Below are positions 1 through 8,130 of a DNA stretch of 64,000 bases, one piece after another. A program made the position numbers and the translations under genes. The notes under the pieces are model-generated. The model searched no databases. It saw nothing but the letters and a program-made list of their open reading frames with translations, and was not told the origin of the DNA. The first letter of the stretch is position 1; each line of letters starts with the position of its first letter. The DNA comes from Streptomyces sp. NBC_01317 (lineage in GTDB: Bacteria > Actinomycetota > Actinomycetes > Streptomycetales > Streptomycetaceae), in assembly GCF_035961655.1 (NCBI RefSeq), contig NZ_CP108393.1:930001-994000 (forward strand), read 5' to 3'.

Positions 1-587
1 GCGTGACGCCGGCCGGCGAGGACGGAGATGAGGTGCTCGGCCGTGCCGGCGACGTCGAGGTTCCGATCGCCGGGGTGGTGCCAGTCGGTGTCGGTGGTAC
101 GGAGGGTGAGGCCGCGGGCCCGTGCGCGGGCCGGAATGAACGGGTTGGGAACGGTCGTCTCGATCTTCAGGACGGCGTTGGCGACTTCGGGAGCGGTACG
201 GGCCGGGCGGCCGAGGGCAAGGGCGATGTCGAGGTGGTGGACGGTGTGGTCGCCGAGCATGAGCGGGGCGGGCAGGAGTCGTCCGATGCCCCGGGGCCGC
301 ACGCGGGCCCGGTCGAAGGCGTCGAGGAGTTCGGCCGGGGTGTGACGGTGGCCGTGGCGGCGGGAGAGGTCCGCGTTGGCGCTGTCGAAGGACGCGCGGT
401 GGCTGCCCAGGGCGACGAGCAGCCGTGACAGCGGAAGCCGCAGTCCGAGGACGAGATGGGCGAGGACGTCCCGGTTGGTCCACCCGGCGCACAGGCTGGG
501 GCGGTGCCACTCGTCATCGGTGAGGGTGCGGGCGAACGAGGCGAAGTGGTCGTCCTGGCGGGCGAGGAGCGCGGCGTGGTCGGTCAC
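1..587 (-). CDS. Maleylpyruvate isomerase / DinB-like mycothiol-dependent enzyme, 3' end beyond window
   Basis: Read on the minus strand from a GTG at 587 the frame stays open to the window edge (about 195 codons). The N-terminal half has the signature of the mycothiol-dependent maleylpyruvate isomerase/DinB family: a CAGWTNRDVLAHL segment near residue 33 and LGDHTVHHLDIALALGRP near residue 110, with the His residues that bind metal in DinB folds. These enzymes use mycothiol, the actinobacterial thiol, as cofactor; the substrate cannot be read from the sequence. The GTG is chosen because the protein aligns from there and no better start is seen upstream; the ribosome site is weak. It is divergent from the TetR gene at 776, with two operators between them, so it is the likely target of that regulator. 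Family call is firm, function inferred. Confidence 0.72.
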   Translation of the reverse strand, partial: MTDHAALLARQDDHFASFARTLTDDEWHRPSLCAGWTNRDVLAHLVLGLRLPLSRLLVALGSHRASFDSANADLSRRHGHRHTPAELLDAFDRARVRPRGIGRLLPAPLMLGDHTVHHLDIALALGRPARTAPEVANAVLKIETTVPNPFIPARARARGLTLRTTDTDWHHPGDRNLDVAGTAEHLISVLAGRRH

Positions 588-710
588 GGCCCACCCCGCC
601 GAGCACCGTCGGCCGTGGGTGCCCGGTGAGTTCGTGGCCGGATCGACGCGCGGGTCTCCGGCGGGGCGGTGGGGGTCGGGGGCATGGGTGGGCGTCCTCC
701 CTCTGATCTG

Positions 711-759
711 ATACGTACGGTGTACGTGTAGTGCCTTCGGATACGTACGCTGTACGTGT
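711..759. promoter_or_regulatory. Twin 19-bp palindromic operators between DinB-like gene and tetR
   Basis: ATACGTACGGTGTACGTGT at 711-729 is repeated as ATACGTACGCTGTACGTGT at 741-759, exactly 30 bp away. Each copy is an imperfect palindrome (TACGTAC / GTACGTGTA). The pair lies in the divergent interval just upstream of the TetR reading frame, the usual place for TetR-family operators. Binding by the adjacent regulator is inferred. Confidence 0.72.
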
Positions 760-775
760 CAAGGAGAGGGCCACG

Positions 776-1411
776 ATGAGAGCCCGGTTCACGATTGCGG
801 AGATCCAGTAGCAGGCGCTGGCCATCGTCGATCGCGACGGCCTGGCCGGGCTGTCGATGCGCTCGCTCGCGGGGGCACTCCGGACGGGACCGATGACGCT
901 CTACAACTACGTCAAGGACCGCGAGGCACTGGAGGAACTCGTGGTCGACGCCTTCGCCGCCCAGGTGGACCTGCGGGAACCCACCGACGACTGGGCCGCC
1001 GACACGCGGGCCGCCGCGACCGCCCTGTGGCACGCGGTCCGGGCGCACCCGGCCGCCGTACCGCTCGTCCTCACACGCCGCACGTCCGGCCCGGCGGCTC
1101 TGGCCCCGGCGGAGGTCCTGGCGTCCGCCCTCACCCGCTCGGGCCTGGGCGGCGCGGATCTGCTCGCCGCCTTCCGCGCCGTCATGGCCTTCGTGATGGG
1201 CCTCGCCCAGGCCGAACTCGCGGGCCCCCTGGCCCCGGAGGGCGCCGCGACCGCCGAGGCACGGCGCGTCGGCGCCCTCGCCGAGGGCACCCTCCCGGCC
1301 CTCTCCCGACTCGCCGCCGTCAGCGCCGGCCACGCGGACGAGGAGTTCGACCGAGGCCTCGCACTCATCCTCGGGGGCATCCGGCAGGCCGCGGCGAGCG
1401 AGCGAGCCTGA
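776..1411 (+). pseudogene. TetR/AcrR regulator interrupted by an in-frame amber codon at codon 12
   Basis: An ATG at 776 with a good ribosome site (AAGGAGAGG) opens a TetR frame, but codon 12 is TAG (809-811). The frame then continues with no further stop to 1411: the helix-turn-helix (LSMRSLAGALRTGPMTLYNY) and a full C-terminal ligand domain with TetR_C-like sequence are all there, about 211 codons in total. The next in-frame ATG (857) would remove the first HTH helix, so it is unlikely to give a working regulator. Possible readings are a recent nonsense mutation, a sequencing error (CAG to TAG) or low-level readthrough. The rest of the frame is undecayed, so the lesion is young. Its own twin operators sit directly upstream. 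Confidence 0.75.
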
Positions 1412-1438
1412 CCGGCGCGGGCGCAGGACTGTCCGAGG

Positions 1439-2028
1439 TCACACCTCGGGGACAACCGCCGTACGCACTGATGGAAGCCCTCGACCCCGGCCCCCGTCAG
1501 CGGCGCGCCGTGCGCCAACCCGACAGCCGTCACGTTGTGCGGGATACGGCTCAGGCTGCCGGCCCGGGTGGAGGGGTCGGCGGCCACCGAAGCGCCGGGA
1601 TCCCGTCGAGGAAGGGCCCCCACGCGCCGGAGCGTCCCCCTTGGGGAACACGACTGGGGAACACGACCCGCCTCCAGCCGGCCGGCGTCGGCCTCATGGA
1701 TCAGGATCCGGGCGCCGGTGCGGCGGCGCAGTTCCGCCGCACCCTTGACGTGGTCGGGGTGGGCGTGGCTCAGCACGATGTGCTTGATGTCGCCGGGCTC
1801 GCGGCCCAGTTCGCCCACAGCGGCGAGCAGAACGCCGGGGGCCTTGGCCCACCCGACGTCGACCAGAGTGAAGCCGTCGTCACCGTCGAGGCTCTCCCGG
1901 TTCCGTACGAACCGGAACCTCAGGTCGTCCGTGCCCACGTCACCCAGGAGCGACTTGCGCTCGGTGTCGGAAGGGGGGCGATCCCGGCCGATCCGGCGCG
2001 GTACGCGCCTCACATCCGCTCGGCCCAC
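1439..2028 (-). pseudogene. Remnant of a metallo-beta-lactamase-fold hydrolase
   Basis: On the minus strand, the part from about 1640 to 1900 encodes the N-terminal half of an MBL-fold hydrolase, with FTLVDVGWAKAP, then the zinc motif HIVLSHAHPDHVKG (HxHxDH), then a GARILIHEADAG segment. Past about 1640 the homology leaves this frame and no frame gives a convincing C-terminal half with the second and third metal motifs. The N terminus also runs into the end of the MarR gene with no clear start. I read this as a decayed gene. It sits between two other broken genes (TetR at 776 and MarR at 2010), which points to relaxed selection on this stretch. Confidence 0.6.
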
Positions 2029-2407
2029 CGCTCGATCAGAGGCGCGGCGGCCCGCAGCACCTCGATCTCGTCGTCGTCGAAGGCGGCGAGCAGGGCGTCG
2101 GTGAACCGGTCGGCGATCGCACTGTTGCCCGAGCGCAGCGCCTGCTCGCCCTCCGTCGTCGGTGCCAGGAACATGCGACGCCCGTATCGCGGATCGGGTG
2201 AGCGGGCGACGAAGCCTCGCTTCGCCAGCAGCGCCACGGTGGCGCCCATCGCTTGCGGGTTGATCTGCTCCTGCCGCGCCGGTCGGCCGTCGTCGCCGGG
2301 CCGGCCCGGTCGAGCCGGGAGAGGAGCCGCAACTCCGGGCTGGTGAGGGCCGCGTCGTCCACGCCGTCCCGGATCCGCCGCTTCGGCAGGCTGACGCTCA
2401 TCAGCAT
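2010..2407 (-). pseudogene. MarR-family regulator broken by a frameshift
   Basis: Two overlapping minus-strand frames each hold half of one MarR protein. The upstream frame (start ATG 2407) gives SLPKRRIRDGVDDAALTSPELRLLSRL, and the downstream frame gives QEQINPQAMGATVALLAKRG, the winged-helix recognition region, then the C-terminal dimer helix ending at 2010. The halves join near 2285, where the run GACCGGCGCGGCAGG looks like GACCTGGCGCGGCAGG with one base lost. Sequence upstream of 2407 reaches a stop before any good start, so the natural N terminus may also be gone. It is downstream of the SDR gene at 2453 on the same strand. Confidence 0.65.
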
Positions 2408-2452
2408 CGCCGCCGCGACCTCGTACGCCTTCGTCCGCCGCCTAGTGCAGGC

Positions 2453-3469
2453 CTAGGCTTGCACCCCTGGGTTGGCAATGCCGGACGGGTCGGCAATGCC
2501 GGACGGAAGCCCGTCGGCGGTGTGCGGCGGCCGGGCGGCGCCGCGAGGATCCGCCAGGGCCGGGAGAGAGACACCCGTCAGGCGTTCCGCCTCCATCCAC
2601 AAGCGCGCGGCGCTCGCGTCATCGAGAGCCTGGCGCGGGATACGGGCGGGGGCGGTCGGCCCCACCAGGTCGAACCGGCCGCCAGGACCGTAGTAGGCAC
2701 CTGCGGCCGCGTCGGGGTCGGTCGCGGCGAACAGCAGTGGTTCAGCGCCCTGTTCGACCCCCTGCGAAGGCAGGAAGGGCAGGCTGTTGAGCAGCGAGCG
2801 CTTGGGCCTGTCCCGGCCCAGACTCGCCCCCGCGCTCTGGAGGTTGGTACGGGTGAAGCCGGGATGCGCGGCCGCGCTCAGCAGGTTCCAGCCGCGCTCC
2901 CGGGCGAGGACGGCCAGGTGGCGGGCGAACATGAGGTCGGCGAGCTTGGACTGCGCGTAGGAACGGTTGGCGCTGTAGCGCCGCCGCTCCCACTGGAGGT
3001 CGTCGAAGGCGATGCTGCCGTACGACGCGGTACCGCTGCTCATGGTCACCACTCGCGGCGCGGGGGCGGCCAGCAGAAGGGGAAGCAGGCGCACGGTGAG
3101 GGCGAACGGGCCGAGGAAGTTGCTGCCGAACTGGAGCTCGAAGCCGTCGGCCGTGGCCATGCGCGACGGGGGCGCCATCACGCCGGCGTTGTTGACCAGC
3201 AGGTCCAGCCGGCCGTCGGCGAGGATGCCGTCGGCGAACTCCTTCACCGACGCCAGGTCCGCGAGGTCGATCCGGCGCACCTCAAGACTGGCTCGCGGGT
3301 CCCGCGCCAGGATCCCGTCGCGGGCGCGCTCGCCTTTCGCGAGGGTGCGTACGGCCATGACGACGTGCGCTCCGGCGGCGGCGAGCCGGCGGGCGGCCTC
3401 TTCGCCGGTGCCGCTGTTGGCGCCCGTGACAACGACGGTCTTTCCGGTCTGGTCGGGAACGGTGTACAT
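2453..3469 (-). CDS. Short-chain dehydrogenase (retinol dehydrogenase-like SDR)
   Basis: A 338-residue classical SDR. Visible motifs are the Rossmann TGANSGTG near residue 15, NNAGVM near 95, and the catalytic pair YAQSK near 175, so a functional NAD(P)H-dependent oxidoreductase is expected; the substrate is unknown. The fold ends near residue 310. The C terminus then adds a short repeat ([14 protein letters not shown]) produced by a near-perfect 16-bp direct repeat at about 2470-2505, next to the broken MarR gene; this tail may be a product of local rearrangement. The gene is divergent from the TetR gene at 3586 and shares the intergenic operators with it, so TetR control is likely. Confidence 0.88.
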   Translation of the reverse strand: MYTVPDQTGKTVVVTGANSGTGEEAARRLAAAGAHVVMAVRTLAKGERARDGILARDPRASLEVRRIDLADLASVKEFADGILADGRLDLLVNNAGVMAPPSRMATADGFELQFGSNFLGPFALTVRLLPLLLAAPAPRVVTMSSGTASYGSIAFDDLQWERRRYSANRSYAQSKLADLMFARHLAVLARERGWNLLSAAAHPGFTRTNLQSAGASLGRDRPKRSLLNSLPFLPSQGVEQGAEPLLFAATDPDAAAGAYYGPGGRFDLVGPTAPARIPRQALDDASAARLWMEAERLTGVSLPALADPRGAARPPHTADGLPSGIADPSGIANPGVQA

Positions 3470-3507
3470 GGGGGCTCCTGGATGGTCACGCTCAACCGCG
3501 CCATAAC

Positions 3508-3572
3508 GGACCAGCGGTCTCTTATGAAGAGGCTAACAGACTGGAGGTCCGATAACAACGGACCAAGGGTCT
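3508..3572. promoter_or_regulatory. Divergent SDR/tetR promoter region with paired operators
   Basis: GGACCAGCGGTCT (3508-3520) and GGACCAAGGGTCT (3560-3572) are two copies of a GGACCNNNGGTCT palindrome, 52 bp apart. A third palindrome, GGTCCG-N7-CGGACC, lies across 3546-3565. The copies flank the interval between the SDR start (3469) and the tetR start (3586). Auto-regulation by the TetR protein is inferred from position. Confidence 0.65.
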
Positions 3573-3585
3573 GTAAGCTGTGGGC

Positions 3586-4287
3586 ATGGCCTCGAACCCA
3601 CCCCCGGCACCGCTTCAGGGCTTCCAGCGCGCACGCAACGAGGAGCAGCGCGCCCAGCGCCGTCGGCTCATCCTGGAGACCGCGGCGGCGATGCTGGCGG
3701 AGATGCCGGTGGCGGAGGTGAGCCTCAACGAACTGAGCCGCCGCGTGGGCCTCGCGAAGTCCAACGTGCTGCGCTACTTCGAGTCTCGCGAGGCCGTGCT
3801 GCTGGAACTGCTCCACACCGCCTCGCAGGAATGGCTGGAGCACCTGGACGACGCGCTCGGCCGCGCGGTGGACTCACACGCGGATGTCGTCGGGCGCGGC
3901 CGAGCGGTGGCCGCCACGCTGGCGGCGACCCTGGCGGCCCGCCCCGTACTGTGCGATCTGCTGAGCGCCCAGGCGGCGGTGCTGGAACGCAACGTGTCGG
4001 CGCGTGTGGCCGCCGCGTACAAACGTGCCGCCATCGGCGACGTCGAGACCCTCGCGGGCCTGATCGGCGGGCGGCTGCCCGAAATGGGGGCGGCCGACGC
4101 CCTGCGCTTCGCCGCCGCGGCCGTGATGATGACCGGCACGATCTGGGCTCACGCGCATCCTTCGGCCGCCATGCTCGCCGCCTACGAAGCCGAACCGGCG
4201 CTGGCCGCGATGCGCCTGGACTTCACGGATCCGCTCCACCAGCTCCTCGAAACACTGCTCGCCGGCCTACTGGCCAAGTGGGGCTGA
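3586..4287 (+). CDS. TetR/AcrR family transcriptional regulator
   Basis: A 233-residue TetR regulator when started at ATG 3586 (a GTG lies six bases upstream at 3580). The N-terminal HTH is clear: RRRLILETAAAMLAEM leads into VSLNELSRRVGLAKSNVLRYF with the usual YFESREAVL. The C-terminal helical domain is unassigned and should bind a small ligand. There is no good ribosome site, and the operators are immediately upstream, so the transcript may be leaderless. The likely target is the divergent SDR gene. The frame is intact, unlike the TetR and MarR genes to its left. Confidence 0.9.
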   Translation: MASNPPPAPLQGFQRARNEEQRAQRRRLILETAAAMLAEMPVAEVSLNELSRRVGLAKSNVLRYFESREAVLLELLHTASQEWLEHLDDALGRAVDSHADVVGRGRAVAATLAATLAARPVLCDLLSAQAAVLERNVSARVAAAYKRAAIGDVETLAGLIGGRLPEMGAADALRFAAAAVMMTGTIWAHAHPSAAMLAAYEAEPALAAMRLDFTDPLHQLLETLLAGLLAKWG

Positions 4288-4432
4288 CGCGATCGTTTGG
4301 TGGTACGTCTTCCCGCGGCTCATCCCGAGCAAGGTGGTGACGGACGCCCGCGCGAGAGCGGCGGCGATCGCGTCACCGACGACCCGGCCCTGCGGAAGGA
4401 ATCACAGCGGGGTCCTTGGCGCCGGAGGGTAT

Positions 4433-5092
4433 CTAGTCGCAGATCTCGACGACGCCGACGTAGTCGAGTTTCTTTCTCAGGACATAACCGGTCGCGCTTC
4501 CCGAGATGACCTCGTCGACGGTCCCGTAGTAACGGTCATCGACGGGCGGCGGATAGCTCGCGGACTCCTGCCGGAAGAACAGGGTCCCCGACGCGACATC
4601 GCCGATGCGCTCCCCCTCGGCGTCCCAGATCTGGCCCTTGTTCGTCACCCGGTACTGCTGGCGCGACCGGCAGGTCCGCGTCGGTGACGGCTTCGGCGTC
4701 GGGTCTGCGGACGGGGTGCGCGGGGCAGTTGGAGCCGGGAGTCGGACCGGCGGCAGCGGTGTGGGCGGACGGACCGACGGCGCCGGTGAGATGCTCGGCA
4801 AGAGGGTCGGTAAAGGGCTCGGTGCGGCACTCGTGGTGGCCGACGGGTCAGACGACGGTCCCGGGAGCGCGGACGGAACGGGCTGGACGGGCCGGACGGG
4901 CCGAGCCGTCTCCACCGAAGAGTTGTTGCCACTGAAGACAACGGCCGCCAACGCCGCCAGTACGACGCCCGTCACCTTCCGCGAGAGGCTGTTGTGCTGG
5001 ACGGCATGGTCCCCGAAGACGACACCCTTGGCGTCGTTGAGGTGAACCGTGTACCGGCTGCCGCGGCCTTCGCCGGAACGCATCTTCCTCAC
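4433..5092 (-). CDS. Membrane protein with N-terminal RHIM/BASS-like amyloid motif and C-terminal SH3-like domain
   Basis: A 219-residue protein in three parts. Residues 13-36 carry the motif KGVVFGDHAVQHN, nearly the same as the C-terminal motif of the neighbouring gene (KGVVVGDNARQDN). Residues 38-54 are one hydrophobic transmembrane segment. A Pro/Ser/Thr-rich linker (about 60-135) leads to an ~80-residue C-terminal domain resembling bacterial SH3 folds (GQIWDAEGERIGDV, later GYVLRKKLDYVGVVEIC). The topology predicts a cytoplasmic motif and an exported SH3-like domain. The V-V-x-G core resembles the RHIM core and the bacterial amyloid signalling sequences (BASS) that join sensors to effectors. 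Start is GTG 5092 or ATG 5083. It follows the other motif gene by 3 bp, suggesting one operon. Function is unknown. Confidence 0.6.
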   Translation of the reverse strand: MRKMRSGEGRGSRYTVHLNDAKGVVFGDHAVQHNSLSRKVTGVVLAALAAVVFSGNNSSVETARPVRPVQPVPSALPGPSSDPSATTSAAPSPLPTLLPSISPAPSVRPPTPLPPVRLPAPTAPRTPSADPTPKPSPTRTCRSRQQYRVTNKGQIWDAEGERIGDVASGTLFFRQESASYPPPVDDRYYGTVDEVISGSATGYVLRKKLDYVGVVEICD

Positions 5093-5095
5093 CGG

Positions 5096-5389
5096 TCAGT
5101 GGAAGTGGTTGTCCTGGCGGGCGTTGTCGCCCACCACTACGCCCTTGACCTCATGCGCGACAAGGACGTACTTGCCGGCCCGCTCGTCGCGGCCGGGCTC
5201 GTCCACGGGCCCGCCCGCCTCGCCCGGGTCCGTGGCGGACGACTGCTCGTCGGCAGCAGCGCCCCGCTCACGGCGCACCAAGGAGATCGCTCCGTCCCAC
5301 GCGTCCCGCGCGACCCCCTGGACCGTCTGCGTCAACCCGGCCGTCGCCCCCGCGACCAAGGCCTGGGCCACCAGTTCCATCTCGGGCAT
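5096..5389 (-). CDS. Small protein with N-terminal helical domain and C-terminal RHIM/BASS-like amyloid motif
   Basis: A 97-residue protein starting at ATG 5389 after a strong ribosome site (AGGGGGA). Residues 1-42 are an Ala/Gly/Val-rich helical region (LVAQALVAGATAGLTQTVQG...) of the kind found in short actinobacterial proteins with membrane- or effector-type domains. Residues 45-72 are an acidic linker. Residues 73-97 end the protein with the motif KGVVVGDNARQDN. The next gene downstream starts with the matching motif. Shared motifs at the C terminus of one protein and the N terminus of its neighbour are the hallmark of amyloid signalling pairs described for bacterial NLR systems. No NLR or nuclease is seen here, so the pair would be an unusual membrane/SH3 version. 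Confidence 0.6.
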   Translation of the reverse strand: MPEMELVAQALVAGATAGLTQTVQGVARDAWDGAISLVRRERGAAADEQSSATDPGEAGGPVDEPGRDERAGKYVLVAHEVKGVVVGDNARQDNHFH

Positions 5390-5571
5390 CGTTCCCCCTA
5401 CACCGGCTCACCGGCGCCTACTGGCTCTACGGCAGCCCAGTATGGCCACGATTCACCACCGCCCCGACACACGATCACGCCCGAAACGGCACTGACCTGT
5501 GCGGACTCCAGGCCACATTCGCCCGGACGAGTGGCACCCCGGGCGATTCGGCCCGGCTGCCTGATCCCCCG

Positions 5572-5922
5572 TCAAGCGGCGCTAAGCGTCGACCGGGTCG
5601 ACCACGGCGAGTGGCTGCCGACCTCACAGTCGTAGTACTCGAACCACATCCCGCCATAGGAGTGCACACAGAACCGCCGCCAGTTGGGGGGCGCGGGCGA
5701 GGGAGTTGTCGGCGGCTGCCCGGGTGCTGACGAACGACGTGCTGACGCGTCTGGACGGGGAAACGGCCGAGGACTCCCCGGCGCACCGGAGCAACCCCGC
5801 GCCGCAGGACAGCGTACCGCCGGCGACGAGCACGGCCACGGAGTCAGGAGCAGCGCTCGAACACCGACTGATCGTTTCTCGGCGTCATCGGAGGGCTCAG
5901 CTGTACACGAGAAGGTGGTCAC
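5572..5922 (-). CDS. Doubtful Pro/Ser-rich hypothetical protein
   Basis: A 116-codon frame with no recognised homology. The C-terminal part after residue 75 (NWRRFCVHSYGGMWFEYYDCEVG) looks protein-like with paired cysteines, preceded by a proline-rich stretch. The N-terminal part reads poorly, and an overlapping frame (5624-5839) instead gives a hydrophobic segment (VAVLVAGGTLSCGAGLL) that looks like a lipoprotein or membrane anchor. One explanation is a single gene (anchor, Pro-rich linker, Cys-containing tail) split by a frameshift near 5750. The start overlaps the end of the cdh gene by 26 bp. Coding status uncertain. Confidence 0.3.
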   Translation of the reverse strand: MTTFSCTAEPSDDAEKRSVGVRALLLTPWPCSSPAVRCPAARGCSGAPGSPRPFPRPDASARRSSAPGQPPTTPSPAPPNWRRFCVHSYGGMWFEYYDCEVGSHSPWSTRSTLSAA

Positions 5923-6820
5923 ACGTATTCGTGCCGTCGTGGAGCGAAGGGTCGCTGTTCAGGATGTAGAAAGCCCCGGCGAATCCCGTGGCCGTCATCT
6001 TCGGCACCACGATCAGCGTCTGGTTCGCCATGTTCAGTCCGTTCGGCTTCACCACGTACTGTTGCAACTGCGCGAAGAGATTCATTCCGAGGCTGGGCAG
6101 CCTGAGGGCCCGGTACGTACGGTCCCCCGTCCCGTCCGAGCCCGTGACCGGTACCCGGTACTGCACGGCGTCCCATTGCGCGGGGTTGGTGGCCATGCGT
6201 CCCATCATCTCCAGTTCCTGTAGCCGTCGTTGCGTGCTCGCCCGGACGCCGGCCATGTGAATGTGCAACTGGTTCAGAAACCGGGCGCTCTGCGAGTTGA
6301 TCCCCAGACCGATATTGGGATATTGCACGGGGACGCTCCCCCCGCTCCGGGCGTTCTCCCATGCGTCGTTCCAGTAATTCGGCGCGCCGGAGGTCTCGAT
6401 GAACGGGCATTCGATACCGGTGATGCGACAGCTGGGGGTCAGGAGAAAGTTGTGCCGGCTCGACGGCCTGCCGTTCAGGACGACGTAGTCCGGGGTCACC
6501 TTCAAGCAGGCGGGAGGGTTCTGCCCAGGGGGCAGGGGTTTTCCCTGCGTGCAGTACTGGACGTCCCGCCACAGCGGATCGTTGTCGGAAGGGCTGCCGC
6601 AGAGGGGCTGGAGCTGAGCAGGGGGGCAGGTCGGGGTTCCCCCGGGAGGCGGAGTGGGGCACGTGTCGGGGACAGGGTCCGCGTGCACCGGGGCGGCTGC
6701 CGAAGCGGTGCGTCCGGCCGCCGCCTCCACGCCGGTCAGGAACGTCGCCGCACCGAGGCCGCCGGAGAACGCCACGAACCGACGCCGAGGCAGCTCGTTC
6801 GAGGTCTTGTCGTCATACAT
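5897..6820 (-). CDS. cdh: CDP-diacylglycerol pyrophosphatase family protein, Tat-exported
   Basis: 307 residues from ATG 6820, preceded by a ribosome site (GGAGAG). The N terminus has a twin-arginine signal (RRRF at 12-15, then an Ala/Gly/Leu-rich segment), so export by Tat is expected. The mature protein matches the Cdh family of the HIT superfamily: CLKVTPDYVVLNG, the block SCRITGIECPFIE followed by PNYWNDAWENAR, and the HxH catalytic motif in NQLHIHMAGVR near residue 198. Members hydrolyse CDP-diacylglycerol to CMP and phosphatidate. A Pro/Cys-rich segment follows the signal peptide. The protein sits downstream of no obvious partner; the role in lipid turnover is inferred from the family. 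Confidence 0.85.
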   Translation of the reverse strand: MYDDKTSNELPRRRFVAFSGGLGAATFLTGVEAAAGRTASAAAPVHADPVPDTCPTPPPGGTPTCPPAQLQPLCGSPSDNDPLWRDVQYCTQGKPLPPGQNPPACLKVTPDYVVLNGRPSSRHNFLLTPSCRITGIECPFIETSGAPNYWNDAWENARSGGSVPVQYPNIGLGINSQSARFLNQLHIHMAGVRASTQRRLQELEMMGRMATNPAQWDAVQYRVPVTGSDGTGDRTYRALRLPSLGMNLFAQLQQYVVKPNGLNMANQTLIVVPKMTATGFAGAFYILNSDPSLHDGTNTCDHLLVYS

Positions 6821-7452
6821 GCGTGCTCTCCGATGGTGATGTCGACTGCGTGGACGTCCCTGCCGCGAGTCAGAAAGGGCGGCCCGCCCGATTCTTGCCT
6901 CGCCGATTCGCTCACAGGGTAGGGAGCGACGAGCAGGTCTCCTATCGACCGACCCGGTCGGTGTCACGCGTTCCGCCATTCAGCGGCCATCCCGCTCAGC
7001 CAGGTGGCAACGCCAGACAGCCGATGTCGGCGGACGCTTGGGCGATGCCGAGCACGGCGTGGTGGACGCCATCGCGATCAACCGCTGGAAGGCCCTGGCC
7101 CCCTTCCGGATCACCCCGAGTAACTGCTCACCGGGCAGCGGATCACGCTGCCGGCTTGTCAGCAGCTCGCTCGCACGCGCCCCGTTCGACACTCAGAAAG
7201 CCGGCAGGGCCCGGTCCCGGTTTCACAAGCGCGGCAGTGGCCCCCTCAGCCCAGTCGAAGGACGGCGCGATTACCGCCGAAGGGCCCCCTGACCACCCGG
7301 GTTCGGCGGGGCTCCCCCGTGTCGGGGCTTCGAACCATGCTCGCACCGCCCCGGGGGGGGCGCTCGCTCCCAGCATTCGCTCCACCCCGTCCGCCGACCC
7401 GCCGGCACGAACCGCCGGGTCAAAAACTGCTCAGCCGTGCTACTTTTTGCTT
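6821..7452. other. 632-bp interval without a convincing gene
   Basis: Between the divergent cdh and tetR genes. Several short frames exist on both strands (for example 7038-7292 plus and 7143-7385 minus), but none shows a domain, a ribosome site or consistent codon bias. The part near 7030-7140 reads partly like protein (VDAIAINRWKALAPFRI) and could be a gene scrap. The last 10 bp belong to the tetR operator. Confidence 0.5.
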
Positions 7453-7464
7453 GTGAGTGCAAAA
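7445..7464. promoter_or_regulatory. Palindrome overlapping the tetR start codon
   Basis: TTTTGC (7445-7450) and GCAAAA (7459-7464) form an inverted repeat separated by 8 bp, spanning the GTG start at 7453. The position suggests autorepression by the TetR protein. Confidence 0.5.
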
Positions 7465-8100
7465 CCAGAGCGGCAGAGACCGGAACGAACATTCATCGAG
7501 TCGGCGCGGCGGGCCCAGATCGTGACCGCCGCGATCGAGACCATCGCCGAAGTCGGCTATACGAAGACGTCGTTCGCCAAGATCGCCAAACGGGCGCGGC
7601 TGAGCAGCACCGGGATGATCTCGTACCACTTCGCGGGCAAGGAGGACCTGGTCGGCGCGGTGACCGAAGAAGTCATGCGGGTCGCCACCGAGTTCATGCA
7701 GCCCAGGATCCGCGCGGCGCAGGGGTACACGGGGATGCTGCGGGCCTACATCGAGGCCAATGTCGAGCTGCTGGCGCATCATCCGGTGCACCTGCGGGCG
7801 CTGCTGGAGATTCTCAACAACGCGCGGAACGCGGCCGGCGAACCCGTGGTCGACGCCACCACGATCTCCCGGATCGGGTTGTTGACCGCGCATCTGCGGG
7901 ACGGGCAAAGGGCCGGGGAGTTCGCCGGCTTCTTCGACCCCGGCCTCATGGCCACCGCCGTCTCGGGGGCGATCGACGCCGTCATCACCAGCCGTCCGCC
8001 CGGGCTCGACCCGGCGGCCTGCGGGCGCGAACTGGCGGACACCTTCGCCCGCGCCACCCGGCCCTGCTCCGAGAACCCCGACGATCCGAAGGACACGTGA
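7453..8100 (+). CDS. TetR/AcrR family transcriptional regulator
   Basis: 215 residues from GTG 7453. The HTH is typical: AQIVTAAIETIAEVGYTKTSFAKIAKRARLSSTGMISYHF, with a GKEDL turn. The C-terminal domain is of the common TetR_C type with no recognisable ligand signature. No ribosome site precedes the GTG and the operator overlaps it, so a leaderless autoregulated transcript is likely. The VC0807-like membrane gene starts about 30 bp downstream on the same strand, forming a regulator-membrane protein pair, presumably co-transcribed. Confidence 0.9.
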   Translation: MSAKPERQRPERTFIESARRAQIVTAAIETIAEVGYTKTSFAKIAKRARLSSTGMISYHFAGKEDLVGAVTEEVMRVATEFMQPRIRAAQGYTGMLRAYIEANVELLAHHPVHLRALLEILNNARNAAGEPVVDATTISRIGLLTAHLRDGQRAGEFAGFFDPGLMATAVSGAIDAVITSRPPGLDPAACGRELADTFARATRPCSENPDDPKDT

Positions 8101-8130
8101 CCGAAAATGCGACAGACGGGGGATGACGAA

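Noticed and set aside
7038..7292. Short frame with VDAIAINRWKALAPFRI
   Set aside because: Too short, no ribosome site and no recognised family; left as part of the intergenic note.
6823..7452. Upstream extension of the TetR gene at 7453
   Set aside because: No homology in the extra part; the regulator family begins shortly after GTG 7453, and an operator overlaps that codon.
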